DNA of 7,978 nucleotides from contig CAIRNW010000273.1 in NCBI GenBank assembly GCA_903879995.1, positions 1-7,978 of the forward strand. The letters run 5' to 3'. A program made the translations under genes and the position numbers. Under the pieces are notes generated by a model. It did no database searches and was not told the origin of the DNA. It saw nothing but the letters and a program-made list of their open reading frames with translations. The DNA is from an uncultured Bacteroidota bacterium (GTDB lineage: Bacteria > Bacteroidota > Bacteroidia > Chitinophagales > Chitinophagaceae). Below are positions 1 to 6,750 of the stretch, piece after piece. How positions within the stretch are numbered: position 1 is the stretch's first letter; each line of letters begins with the position of its first letter.

Positions 1-437
1 GGAATGATATGTGCTGCATCTTTACTGCCCACTTCACTCAAAACAGTTCCGTGTTGTGTTAACTTTTCAATATATCCGCACTTCTCCGTATGCGGGATAG
101 TAATGGAGCCATCACTAACTTCCATATAACTGATTCCGTAATCTTTGCAGATTCGAACATAATCTTCAAATTGATTACGAATCAAAAAAGCTTCAAACAA
201 AGTACCTCCAAAATAAACAGGTATTTCATAGGAATGATAGAGTTCAATTTTCTCCCGCAGGTTTGGAGAAACATAGGAAGTTCCAAACCCAAGTTTTACA
301 ATATCAACATGCGGATAGGAAACACTCATAAAATTGCGGGCCTCTTCTGTGCTGAGTCCCTTGTCCATGACCATCGTTAGTCCGGATTGGCGTGGTTTTG
401 CCAACCGATCTGGCATTTGACTTAATTCGTAATTCAT
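1..437 (-). CDS. comA: Phosphosulfolactate synthase (ComA family), N-terminal part, cut by left edge
   Basis: The family adds sulfite to phosphoenolpyruvate to give phosphosulfolactate, the first step of archaeal coenzyme M synthesis; in Bacillus a relative supports sulfolactate production. The reading frame starts at an ATG (bases 435-437) and runs off the left edge after 145 residues, somewhat over half of a protein usually near 250-260 residues. Visible family motifs, in order, are a TMVMDKGLS segment (residues 21-29), VDIVKLGFGTS (44-54), FGGTLFEAF (76-84), YMEVSDGSITIP (104-115) and LSEVGSKD (133-140). These belong to the TIM-barrel ComA fold, although many archaeal members have Trp where this one has Phe51. 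No signal peptide is seen, so it is cytoplasmic. It lies 59 bp downstream of the TPR gene on the same strand and has a candidate -7 box of its own. Family membership is fairly sure. The product's use here (sulfolactate, or cysteate for sulfonolipids) is only inference. Confidence 0.85.
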   Translation of the reverse strand, partial: MNYELSQMPDRLAKPRQSGLTMVMDKGLSTEEARNFMSVSYPHVDIVKLGFGTSYVSPNLREKIELYHSYEIPVYFGGTLFEAFLIRNQFEDYVRICKDYGISYMEVSDGSITIPHTEKCGYIEKLTQHGTVLSEVGSKDAAHII

Positions 438-465
438 ACGGTTGTATTAACAGGAATTGAAGTCA

Positions 466-473
466 CAAATTTA
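466..473 (-). promoter_or_regulatory. Candidate -7 promoter element for the comA homologue
   Basis: Read on the minus strand, these bases are TAAATTTG, an exact match to the Bacteroidota -7 consensus TAnnTTTG. They lie 28 bp before the ATG of the ComA-family gene, which would give a leader of roughly 20-25 bases. No TTG is found about 20 bp further upstream where the -33 element should be, because that position falls in the end of the TPR coding region. The site is therefore only a partial promoter match, and the gene may instead be read from the TPR transcript. Confidence 0.4.
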
Positions 474-496
474 CAGGGAAACAGGCTATCAGCGTG

Positions 497-1912
497 CTAC
501 CGCTTGCGCTTGAATCGTGCTAAGAGATCTACAACCTGACTTAGCTGCATCACGGAGGGGCGAAGGGAGAGCAATTTTTTAACCTGCCGGGGATCTTGCT
601 CTAATGCCTCTTCTAACTGTACTAGCGCTTCTTTATTTCTTTCAGCACCAAAAAGTGCAGCAGCTTTGTAATACAAAAAAATCACTTTTCCTTTTGTGGC
701 CTTTAAAGCAAGATTAGTTTGTCGGATCACTTCCTCCCAGGCCTCCTCGGCATATAAACAATGAATTAAAGATTCCCAGCCACCTATCTTTTTAGGCTTG
801 GCCTGTAACGCCATGAGATAATGCTCTACAGCTTCCTGCATACGCGAAAGTTGTTCACAACATTGCCCCGCCAATAGTTGAAAATCATAATCGTTGCGGA
901 ACATTCGCAATGCCACTTCCACTTGTTTGTATGCGGCATTCCATTGCCCCTCTGTATAGTAGGTACAGGCAATTTTATAAAATAACCGACTGTCGTCCTT
1001 ACGCAAATGCGAAGCTTTTCGATACTGCAATCGAGCTAGTGCAGGCTGTTTTAGTTTTTCATAGCAATAACCAATTGCCTCATAAATCACATCCTCTGGC
1101 TTTGCTAATTCATGCACCCGCTCTAATACCTCGATGGCATCTTTATAACGGTGCAGCCGTATATAGGCATCCCCCATATTACGATACGCATAGTCAAACT
1201 TATCCTCGATTGCCACTGCATATTTGTAGGCATCGATTGCTTTTTCATACAACTTTAAACCCTGATAGGCTGCCCCCAAATTAAACCAGGCCAACTCACT
1301 GAAGGGATGCTCATCAATTATTTGCTGGTGTAGTCGGATACCCTCTTCATTTCTTCCAGTAAAATCTGTCCAGAAACATATTTTATATAACGCTTCCTCA
1401 TTTAGCGGATCTACCGTGAGGACTTCTTTTAAGCAGTCAAAAACTTTTTCAAAATCCTCATAATCGTCATACACATCCGCCAATTCAAACAACAGTTCAA
1501 CTTTTTCTTCGCCTTCAAATTGACCTAATGCTTTTTCCAGCAGTTCAACTGCCTTTTCAGGTTGATCAAGGGCTAAAAAGGCATCTGTTCGCAAAATGAA
1601 AATATTAATATCCCGACCGTCTAGAATTTCAGCTTGATCTAAAATTCGCAGTGCCTCTTTGTACCTACGATGCAAAACCAGTACATCGGCTTTTCTAATT
1701 AAAAGGGCGGATGAATAGGGGTAGCGCTCCACTGCTAACACAGCCGCTTCTAACGCTTTATCCGGTAATTCGTTTTGCTGGAAATACTCTATAATTCTTT
1801 CAAAAGCCTCCTCCTCCAAAAAGGAATGCACCCCACCTTGCTGCAATTGCTCATATTGCTGGAGAAGCTCTTCCAGTTGATTTTTGTCATTTCCGTTAGC
1901 CGGGGCACCCAT
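497..1912 (-). CDS. Tetratricopeptide (TPR) repeat protein, cytoplasmic
   Basis: This 471-residue protein consists almost wholly of TPR helical hairpins, a fold that acts as a scaffold for protein-protein contacts; no enzyme domain is visible. About twelve units of roughly 34 residues can be traced from residue 33 to 442. The clearest are at 139-169, 206-238 (with the classic pattern W-NLG-AY-KAI-Y--A) and 239-272 (NMGDAYIRLHRYKDAIEVL). A Gln/Glu-rich helix precedes the array (12-25), and a short helical tail ends in a basic KRKR. There is no signal peptide, lipobox or membrane segment, so a cytoplasmic location is expected. The ATG start is the only sensible one, with the array beginning soon after it. 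The gene is divergent from the small plus-strand gene, with 123 bp between their starts, and lies 59 bp upstream of the comA homologue. TPR proteins cannot be given a specific role from sequence alone; the partner is unknown. Confidence 0.85.
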   Translation of the reverse strand: MGAPANGNDKNQLEELLQQYEQLQQGGVHSFLEEEAFERIIEYFQQNELPDKALEAAVLAVERYPYSSALLIRKADVLVLHRRYKEALRILDQAEILDGRDINIFILRTDAFLALDQPEKAVELLEKALGQFEGEEKVELLFELADVYDDYEDFEKVFDCLKEVLTVDPLNEEALYKICFWTDFTGRNEEGIRLHQQIIDEHPFSELAWFNLGAAYQGLKLYEKAIDAYKYAVAIEDKFDYAYRNMGDAYIRLHRYKDAIEVLERVHELAKPEDVIYEAIGYCYEKLKQPALARLQYRKASHLRKDDSRLFYKIACTYYTEGQWNAAYKQVEVALRMFRNDYDFQLLAGQCCEQLSRMQEAVEHYLMALQAKPKKIGGWESLIHCLYAEEAWEEVIRQTNLALKATKGKVIFLYYKAAALFGAERNKEALVQLEEALEQDPRQVKKLLSLRPSVMQLSQVVDLLARFKRKR

Positions 1913-2000
1913 GTTTAGTGGTTTGTTTTCAACAATTTAAGATATATCTGCTCCAAATCCCAGTCATTTTATCCCCACCTGTGCACGGAGATAAAACTTG

Positions 2001-2027
2001 CATAATTGTAAATATTCGCCAATTATG
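2001..2027. repeat. Perfect 8-bp inverted repeat, operator-like, inside a promoter
   Basis: CATAATTG (2001-2008) and CAATTATG (2020-2027) are exact reverse complements separated by 11 bp. Their centres are 19 bp apart, close to two helical turns. The left arm contains the TTG proposed as the -33 element, and the right arm ends one base before the proposed -7 box. This is the geometry expected of a site for a dimeric repressor. A chance dyad in AT-rich DNA cannot be excluded, and no cognate regulator gene is visible in the window. Confidence 0.5.
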
Positions 2028-2036
2028 ATACCTTTG
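2006..2036 (+). promoter_or_regulatory. Bacteroidota-type promoter for the small plus-strand gene
   Basis: TACCTTTG (2029-2036) matches the -7 consensus TAnnTTTG exactly. TTG (2006-2008) lies 20 bp upstream, at the usual -33 position. Transcription would begin around 2040-2045. That is downstream of the GTG at 2036 and nearly on top of the ATG at 2045, so this promoter argues against the GTG as the start codon. No comparably good promoter was found on the minus strand for the divergent TPR gene. Confidence 0.6.
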
Positions 2037-2044
2037 TGAAGCAG

Positions 2045-2407
2045 ATGTTTAAATCTATACAAATAGCGAAAGGGCTTGTTCAAAAAACAATGCTGCTTGG
2101 TGTAGCCACCTTGATTGTGGTCAGCACTTTTGCTTCGTTGGGTTTAGGAAAGAAGAAAGCTGCTTCTGCAGGAAAAAGATTACTCTCCAGTAAGGTTCTC
2201 AGTTACAACGGTAGTTTCACTTTAAAGTCAGGATATAGTTTTAGAGGAAATGCGATACTGGATAATTCAACTACGCGCGTTATTCAACTAAATACTGATG
2301 TAATTACAAAAAAAGGTAATTACGAGCTTTCAATTCCCCTTCGTAAAACCACGTTGGTGAACAAAGTAAAAATCCAACTGGGAAACCAAACCCTTCGTCC
2401 CCGCTAA
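2045..2407 (+). CDS. Small exported basic protein, unrecognised
   Basis: I do not recognise this 120-residue protein. The N-terminus looks like a signal peptide or membrane anchor: a charged start (MFKSIQIAKGLVQK), then a hydrophobic stretch of about 20 residues (16-35, MLLGVATLIVVSTFASLGLG), then KKKAASAGKR. The remaining 80 or so residues alternate polar and hydrophobic residues, as expected for beta strands, and are rich in Lys, Arg, Thr and Asn with no Cys, so a small basic beta domain on the periplasmic side is likely. The start is uncertain. An in-frame GTG at 2036 adds three residues but overlaps the predicted -7 box. An in-frame ATG at 2090 would leave only the hydrophobic segment and give a leader of about 48 bases. 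It is the only plus-strand gene in the window, and its stop overlaps the stop of the convergent gene. It has its own promoter and a possible operator. Confidence 0.65.
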   Translation: MFKSIQIAKGLVQKTMLLGVATLIVVSTFASLGLGKKKAASAGKRLLSSKVLSYNGSFTLKSGYSFRGNAILDNSTTRVIQLNTDVITKKGNYELSIPLRKTTLVNKVKIQLGNQTLRPR

Positions 2408-3057
2408 TTGCCTTTCGATTTTTCTATTTGCTCCCACTCAATAATCCGATAACCATCTTCAGGCACATCAAAGAGTGCTACCTGAACAGGATTGTAGTTC
2501 AGCTCTTTTAATTTGAAAATAACAGCTGTGTTGCCCAGGGTAGTTTCATATTGCACGAGTAAACCGGGTACCTTTTTTGCAAAAAGCTGAAACTCCCTAT
2601 AAATAGGAACCACTAGTGTGGTAAACCAAACTGCTCTGGAAGTTCCATCGCGAAATTGGAAAAGCGCTTTATTACATAAGAAGCCATTGATACGCAAAGT
2701 ATCCGTTGTGATTTTTAGTGTGGCATCCTCATAAACTTGATTCAATTGTTGCCATTGCGTAGCCGTCATTTTTGTTAAGTAATGCTGCGTGCCGTAATCC
2801 TTCATAAGGATTGCTTGCCCCGTTTTTCCCAATAGCAACGTGCTTTCCTTGCCCATGGGAGACTCCAGTTCCAACCGGCTATTTACACCTTTGATGTAAC
2901 AGGTATAACGAACCCCCTGTAGTAAAGCTTGCGTGGCGCTGTCCCCCTGAGTAGTTTCAACAGTGTAATGCAGGGTAGCCTCCGTCAATCTGCGTTGTGC
3001 AAAGGAAAATTGAATAAAAACAAGACCACTAATAAGAAATAAAACTGACCGAAGCAT
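2404..3057 (-). CDS. Exported protein of DUF4412/GLPGLI type, downstream of yidC
   Basis: From the ATG at 3057 the product has 217 residues. It opens with a clear signal peptide, MLRSVLFLISGLVFIQFSFA, with likely cleavage before Gln21. The frame stays open to a TTG at 3087, one base after the yidC stop, but that would place ten Cys-rich residues before a perfect signal sequence, so the ATG is preferred. The mature part is beta-rich: an opening strand ATLHYTVE (27-34), a KG-NSRLELE segment (56-65), an NGFLCNKALFQF segment (124-135), an aromatic VWFTT (143-147) and a late VPGLLVQYET (163-172). This order resembles the small secreted DUF4412 and GLPGLI families common in Bacteroidota, whose function is unknown; the assignment rests on pattern only. 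With 31 bp to yidC it is almost surely co-transcribed with it. The TAG stop overlaps the stop of the opposite gene by four bases. Confidence 0.8.
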   Translation of the reverse strand: MLRSVLFLISGLVFIQFSFAQRRLTEATLHYTVETTQGDSATQALLQGVRYTCYIKGVNSRLELESPMGKESTLLLGKTGQAILMKDYGTQHYLTKMTATQWQQLNQVYEDATLKITTDTLRINGFLCNKALFQFRDGTSRAVWFTTLVVPIYREFQLFAKKVPGLLVQYETTLGNTAVIFKLKELNYNPVQVALFDVPEDGYRIIEWEQIEKSKGN

Positions 3058-3088
3058 TTCTATGAAGTTACAGCAACAGGCTAACAAA

Positions 3089-4951
3089 TCATCGTTTAGA
3101 CTTGTCTTGCATGTCTTTTAACTTTTTCTGCTGTGCTTGCATCTGCTCTAATTTGTCCTGCCACATAGATTTTGGCTTTGGCTTTTTTCTATTTTCCTGA
3201 ATTTGCAAGAGGATCTTATCATGATCGATAATGTAATTCTGGATAACAAATTGGAGCACTAGTGTAATCAAGTTGGAGACGGTGTAATACCAAGTCAAGG
3301 CTGCAGGCAAGCTGTTGAAAAAGAAAAGCATAAATACAGGGAAGATGTACGGCATGTACTTCATCATCGGATTGCTTTGATCCGGGCTTAAGCTCATGCT
3401 ATACACAGAAATTAATAAGCTAGTGGCCGTTGCCAAGAAATTGAATAAGCTAAGATGATCTCCAAACAGAGGAATGGTGAATCCAAAACGAATAGGCGCA
3501 TCATAGGCCGAGAGATCATTAGCCCACAAGAACGATGCTCCACGTAATGCAATTTCCGCATTGAAAAAACTAAATAGAGCAAAAAAGATGGGAATTTGGA
3601 GTAATGCAGGAATACAGCCGCCCAGGGGGTTAACACCAGCCTCCCGAAATAACTTCATCTGCTCCATGCTAATTGTCTGCTGATCATCTCCGTGCTTTTC
3701 TTTCAACTTGGCAATCTCCGGACGCAGGGCTTTCATCTTGGCGCCACTGAGATAACTTGAATAAATCAAAGGAGAAGTCAACACACGTATAAATAATGTT
3801 AATAAAGCAATGGCCAACCCAATATTACCTAGTGAGATGTTTTTTAAGAAATCGAATATGGGCACAATCACATATTTGTTTAATGGACGAACAAATGTGT
3901 AAGCCCCCTGCCCCAGGTTAACGATTTTCTCAAATTCGTTATCATACTTCTTCAACACTGTATAATCAGCAGGGCCAAAATAAAATTTGAGATTAACTGA
4001 GGAACGATCGGCAGCTGGAAGTTGCATTTTAAGCGCGGCAGTAGCTTTGATCACTGACCCTGTTGAGTCCGGAGGTAAAACCCAATTAAGTTGGCCTGAA
4101 TTAAAATTGTCAGGGGCTTCCATGGCCGCAAAGAAAAAACGCTGGCGAACACCCACCCATCCAACTGGCTTTGTAAAATCTACTGTGCTCCGATTCCCGA
4201 TGGTGAAGTAATCAAAAGCACCATCTTCTACAAAACCTACTTGTGTATTTTGCTTTTCATATGCAATATCTGATTCCTGCTTAAGCGCTTCATATTGCCA
4301 TAAAAAAGGTACCACCCCTTGGGTAAATAATTGAGCAGGGGCATCAAAATCCAATTGTAAATTGATCCGATAATCAGAAGGGTAAATAGTATACTGGTGC
4401 GTAATTCGACCTGAGAAATTCGAGTCAGCAGCGGCCAAAACAAAAGAGATCACTTGAGCACCATCCGCTTTTTTTTCTACGCCTTGAAAACTAAAAAATA
4501 ACTCTGCACTGGGTGCAGTACGGTTTAATCCGGTATTCACGGAATAGCCAAAACGCGAGAAAGATGTAGCAGAGAGCTCAACGGGCTTATCTTGTCCATA
4601 TTGCGCATGCTCCTTTAGTGTTATCGATTTTACCTGCCCACCTTTATTGGTGAAAACAACTTTCATTTTTTGATTCTCTACCGTTTGCATCTCCTCCACA
4701 CCATCGGCAGCCGCTACAAAATAACCAGCAGCGGTGGCACGCAAGGCACTATCCGCTTTAGCCATGGAAGTGGATGCGGCTACTGTATCAACCAGCGGAC
4801 GATTTGCTTTTGCGATGGAATCTTGCACAAATTGCTGACGCGCTTTAGCCTTATTATAAGCGGCCTGCTCCATGTTGGTATAATAAAAATACCCAAAGAA
4901 CAAAACGGCTAGCAACACAAAACCCAGTACGGTATTACGATCAAAATTCAT
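3089..4951 (-). CDS. yidC: Membrane protein insertase YidC
   Basis: YidC inserts and folds inner-membrane proteins, either alone or with the SecYEG translocon. The 620-residue length fits Gram-negative members with a large periplasmic domain. In order it shows a first membrane helix (residues 8-24), a Lys- and Ala-rich linker, a beta-rich periplasmic domain (about 90-345) and the Oxa1-type core (about 360-575). The core holds TM2 with the conserved groove arginine Arg389 (LFIRVLTSPL), a cytoplasmic helical hairpin (about 403-437), the NPLGGCIPALLQIPIF motif opening TM3 (441-456), and the last helices at about 500-520 and 530-573. The C-terminal 45 residues are very basic and Lys/Gln-rich, suited to ribosome contact. 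The ATG start immediately precedes the usual N-terminal charged residues and first helix. It lies 60 bp after pyrG, has a candidate -7 box upstream and is followed by an exported-protein gene. No defect is seen. Confidence 0.98.
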   Translation of the reverse strand: MNFDRNTVLGFVLLAVLFFGYFYYTNMEQAAYNKAKARQQFVQDSIAKANRPLVDTVAASTSMAKADSALRATAAGYFVAAADGVEEMQTVENQKMKVVFTNKGGQVKSITLKEHAQYGQDKPVELSATSFSRFGYSVNTGLNRTAPSAELFFSFQGVEKKADGAQVISFVLAAADSNFSGRITHQYTIYPSDYRINLQLDFDAPAQLFTQGVVPFLWQYEALKQESDIAYEKQNTQVGFVEDGAFDYFTIGNRSTVDFTKPVGWVGVRQRFFFAAMEAPDNFNSGQLNWVLPPDSTGSVIKATAALKMQLPAADRSSVNLKFYFGPADYTVLKKYDNEFEKIVNLGQGAYTFVRPLNKYVIVPIFDFLKNISLGNIGLAIALLTLFIRVLTSPLIYSSYLSGAKMKALRPEIAKLKEKHGDDQQTISMEQMKLFREAGVNPLGGCIPALLQIPIFFALFSFFNAEIALRGASFLWANDLSAYDAPIRFGFTIPLFGDHLSLFNFLATATSLLISVYSMSLSPDQSNPMMKYMPYIFPVFMLFFFNSLPAALTWYYTVSNLITLVLQFVIQNYIIDHDKILLQIQENRKKPKPKSMWQDKLEQMQAQQKKLKDMQDKSKR

Positions 4952-4981
4952 ACGTTAGACAAGTTTGGCGATAAGAGCCGA

Positions 4982-4989
4982 CAAAGATA
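4982..4989 (-). promoter_or_regulatory. Candidate -7 promoter element for yidC
   Basis: On the minus strand the bases read TATCTTTG, an exact TAnnTTTG match, 30 bp before the yidC ATG in the 60-bp gap after pyrG. The sequence 19-21 bp upstream is GC-rich (CCCGGGGCCGG) and offers no TTG for the -33 element. Either the promoter is weak or activated, or the match is fortuitous and yidC is read from pyrG. Confidence 0.4.
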
Positions 4990-5011
4990 AGGGAAGCCAA
5001 CCGGCCCCGGG

Positions 5012-6652
5012 TTAGGAATGAAGCGGCTGAGCAGATTTAGAAAAGGGTTGCTGAGCATGTTGCAGCGCTGCTTTTATAAAATGAACAAAAATGGGTTGAG
5101 GATCCTCTACAGTGCTCTTTAACTCAGGATGATACTGAACTCCAATAAAAAAAGGATGATTTTTAAGTTCAATAATCTCTACCAAGCCTGTATCCGGATT
5201 TTTACCACTGGCCATCATACCTGCTTTTTCAAAATCCGCCAGGTATTTGTTATTAAACTCCCAACGGTGGCGATGTCTTTCTGAAATATTTTCTTTTCCG
5301 TAAATACGGTAGGCTAATGAGTCTTTTTCCAAGGTACATGGATAGGCTCCCAACCGCATGGTTCCTCCTTTGGCGGTCACTTGCTTTTGTTCGTCCATTA
5401 AATCAATTACAGGGTCTGTTGTACCTGGATTCATTTCGGTTGAATTGGCGGCCTTAAGCCCTAGCACATGACGAGCAAACTCAATGGCTGCCATTTGCAT
5501 ACCTAAGCAAATCCCAAAAAAGGGCAGCTTTTTTTCTCGGGCATATTGAACGGCAGCAATTTTTCCTTCTACACCACGATGACCAAATCCTGGTGCCACT
5601 AATAAAGCGTCTAGCCCAGCTAATTTTTCATTTACATTCTCCGGCGTAATAAACTCACTATGAATGTTGACCACTTGTACCTGACATTCATTGATTGCCC
5701 CGGCATGTATAAATGATTCTAAAATTGATTTGTAAGCATCCTGTAACTCGATATATTTTCCAATCAACCCCACATTTACTTTTGCTTTTGGATATTTTAA
5801 TTTATCCAAGAAAATTTTCCAACGGGTTAGATCCGGTTGCTGAGTACCCGTTAAGTTCAACTTTTTCAAAACCGTTGTATCCAATCCCTCCCGCATCATT
5901 AATACGGGAACCTCATAAATTGTGGAAGCATCGGCAGCCTCGACAACAGCTTCTGGTTTTACATTACAGAATAATGCAATCTTTCTTTTAAGATCCGGGC
6001 TTAATGGTTTTTCAGTTCTACAAACAATGATGTCCGGATGAACACCTTCTTCACTTAACATACGCACGCTATGTTGTGTGGGCTTTGTTTTTAATTCTTT
6101 GGCTGCCTTGAGGTAAGGGATTAATGTAAGATGAACGACTACGGTATCTTCCTCAGGCAATTCCCATTGCAGCTGACGCAGCGCTTCTACAAACGGTAAA
6201 CTCTCAATATCACCAACCGTTCCTCCGATCTCTGTGATTACAATATCGTATTCCCCAGTTTCTCCGAGTAACTTCATTCTACGCTTGATCTCATCCGTAA
6301 TATGAGGTACTACTTGAACAGTTTTTCCTAAAAAAGCCCCTTCTCTTTCTTTGTTAATGACAGTTTGATAAATTCTACCTGTTGTAACATTATTTGCTTG
6401 TGAAGTATGTATGTTCAGAAAACGCTCATAATGTCCCAAATCCAAATCTGTCTCAGCTCCATCTTCCGTTACATAACACTCGCCATGCTCATATGGATTT
6501 AATGTGCCTGGATCAATGTTGATATAGGGATCGAATTTTTGAATTGTTACACGGAGTCCCCTAGCTTGTAACAACTTGGCTAACGAGGCAGCAACAATAC
6601 CTTTACCTAATGAGGAGGTTACTCCTCCAGTCACAAAAATGAATTTAGACAT
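5012..6652 (-). CDS. pyrG: CTP synthase (glutamine-hydrolysing)
   Basis: PyrG makes CTP from UTP, ATP and glutamine, the last step of pyrimidine nucleotide synthesis, in the cytoplasm. The chosen start gives 546 residues beginning MSKFIFVTGG, the usual family N-terminus. An in-frame ATG at 6670 adds only MEKETS and has an AAGGG upstream, so it remains possible. Numbering from the chosen ATG, the synthetase domain (about 1-265) has the SSLGKG loop with Lys17, the DPYINIDPGTLNPYEHGE block, ETDLDLGHYERF with the likely Mg ligand Asp71, and ITEIGGTVGDIES with Glu141. The glutaminase domain (about 290-535) has the nucleophile elbow FFGICLGMQ with Cys382 and the GVQYHPE motif with His508 and Glu510, so the triad is complete. 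A short variable tail rich in Gln and Ser ends the protein. It follows purL by 98 bp and precedes yidC by 60 bp. All expected catalytic residues are present. Confidence 0.98.
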   Translation of the reverse strand: MSKFIFVTGGVTSSLGKGIVAASLAKLLQARGLRVTIQKFDPYINIDPGTLNPYEHGECYVTEDGAETDLDLGHYERFLNIHTSQANNVTTGRIYQTVINKEREGAFLGKTVQVVPHITDEIKRRMKLLGETGEYDIVITEIGGTVGDIESLPFVEALRQLQWELPEEDTVVVHLTLIPYLKAAKELKTKPTQHSVRMLSEEGVHPDIIVCRTEKPLSPDLKRKIALFCNVKPEAVVEAADASTIYEVPVLMMREGLDTTVLKKLNLTGTQQPDLTRWKIFLDKLKYPKAKVNVGLIGKYIELQDAYKSILESFIHAGAINECQVQVVNIHSEFITPENVNEKLAGLDALLVAPGFGHRGVEGKIAAVQYAREKKLPFFGICLGMQMAAIEFARHVLGLKAANSTEMNPGTTDPVIDLMDEQKQVTAKGGTMRLGAYPCTLEKDSLAYRIYGKENISERHRHRWEFNNKYLADFEKAGMMASGKNPDTGLVEIIELKNHPFFIGVQYHPELKSTVEDPQPIFVHFIKAALQHAQQPFSKSAQPLHS

Positions 6653-6750
6653 GGACGTTTCTTTTTCCATTGTTTTTACCCTTAGTGACCTTCGGGCAAC
6701 TATCAGCCTTGATAAAAGGGAATGTGCAGGAGGTCGTGTAAAGTTAGGAA
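6653..6750 (-). other. purL-pyrG intergenic gap, no clear promoter or terminator
   Basis: No exact TAnnTTTG box is found on the minus strand here. The only hairpin is weak (CCTT and AAGG around a five-base loop) and has no U-run after it. The simplest reading is that transcription continues from purL into pyrG. An AAGGG lies about 9 bases before the upstream in-frame ATG at 6670 and may act as a ribosome-binding site if that start is used. Confidence 0.35.

Noticed and set aside
90..380. Open frame of 96 codons on the plus strand
   Set aside because: It lies wholly antisense to the ComA-family gene, whose motifs are clear. The translation has no domain-like pattern.
910..1284. Open frame of 124 codons on the plus strand
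   Set aside because: It is antisense to the middle of the TPR array. The repeats explain the open frame, and the Pro/His/Leu-rich product is typical of an antisense shadow.
1913..2000. Promoter for the TPR gene on the minus strand
   Set aside because: The best candidate (TAAATTGT close to the start) misses the -7 consensus and has no TTG at the right spacing, so no call was made.
2395..2430. Bidirectional terminator at the convergent gene ends
   Set aside because: There is a short T-run near 2418-2423, but no GC-rich inverted repeat stands before it on either strand.
4990..5014. GC-rich sequence after pyrG as an intrinsic terminator
   Set aside because: The possible stem AACC-C-GG with CCGGTT needs a bulge and leaves a two-base loop, and no U-run follows.
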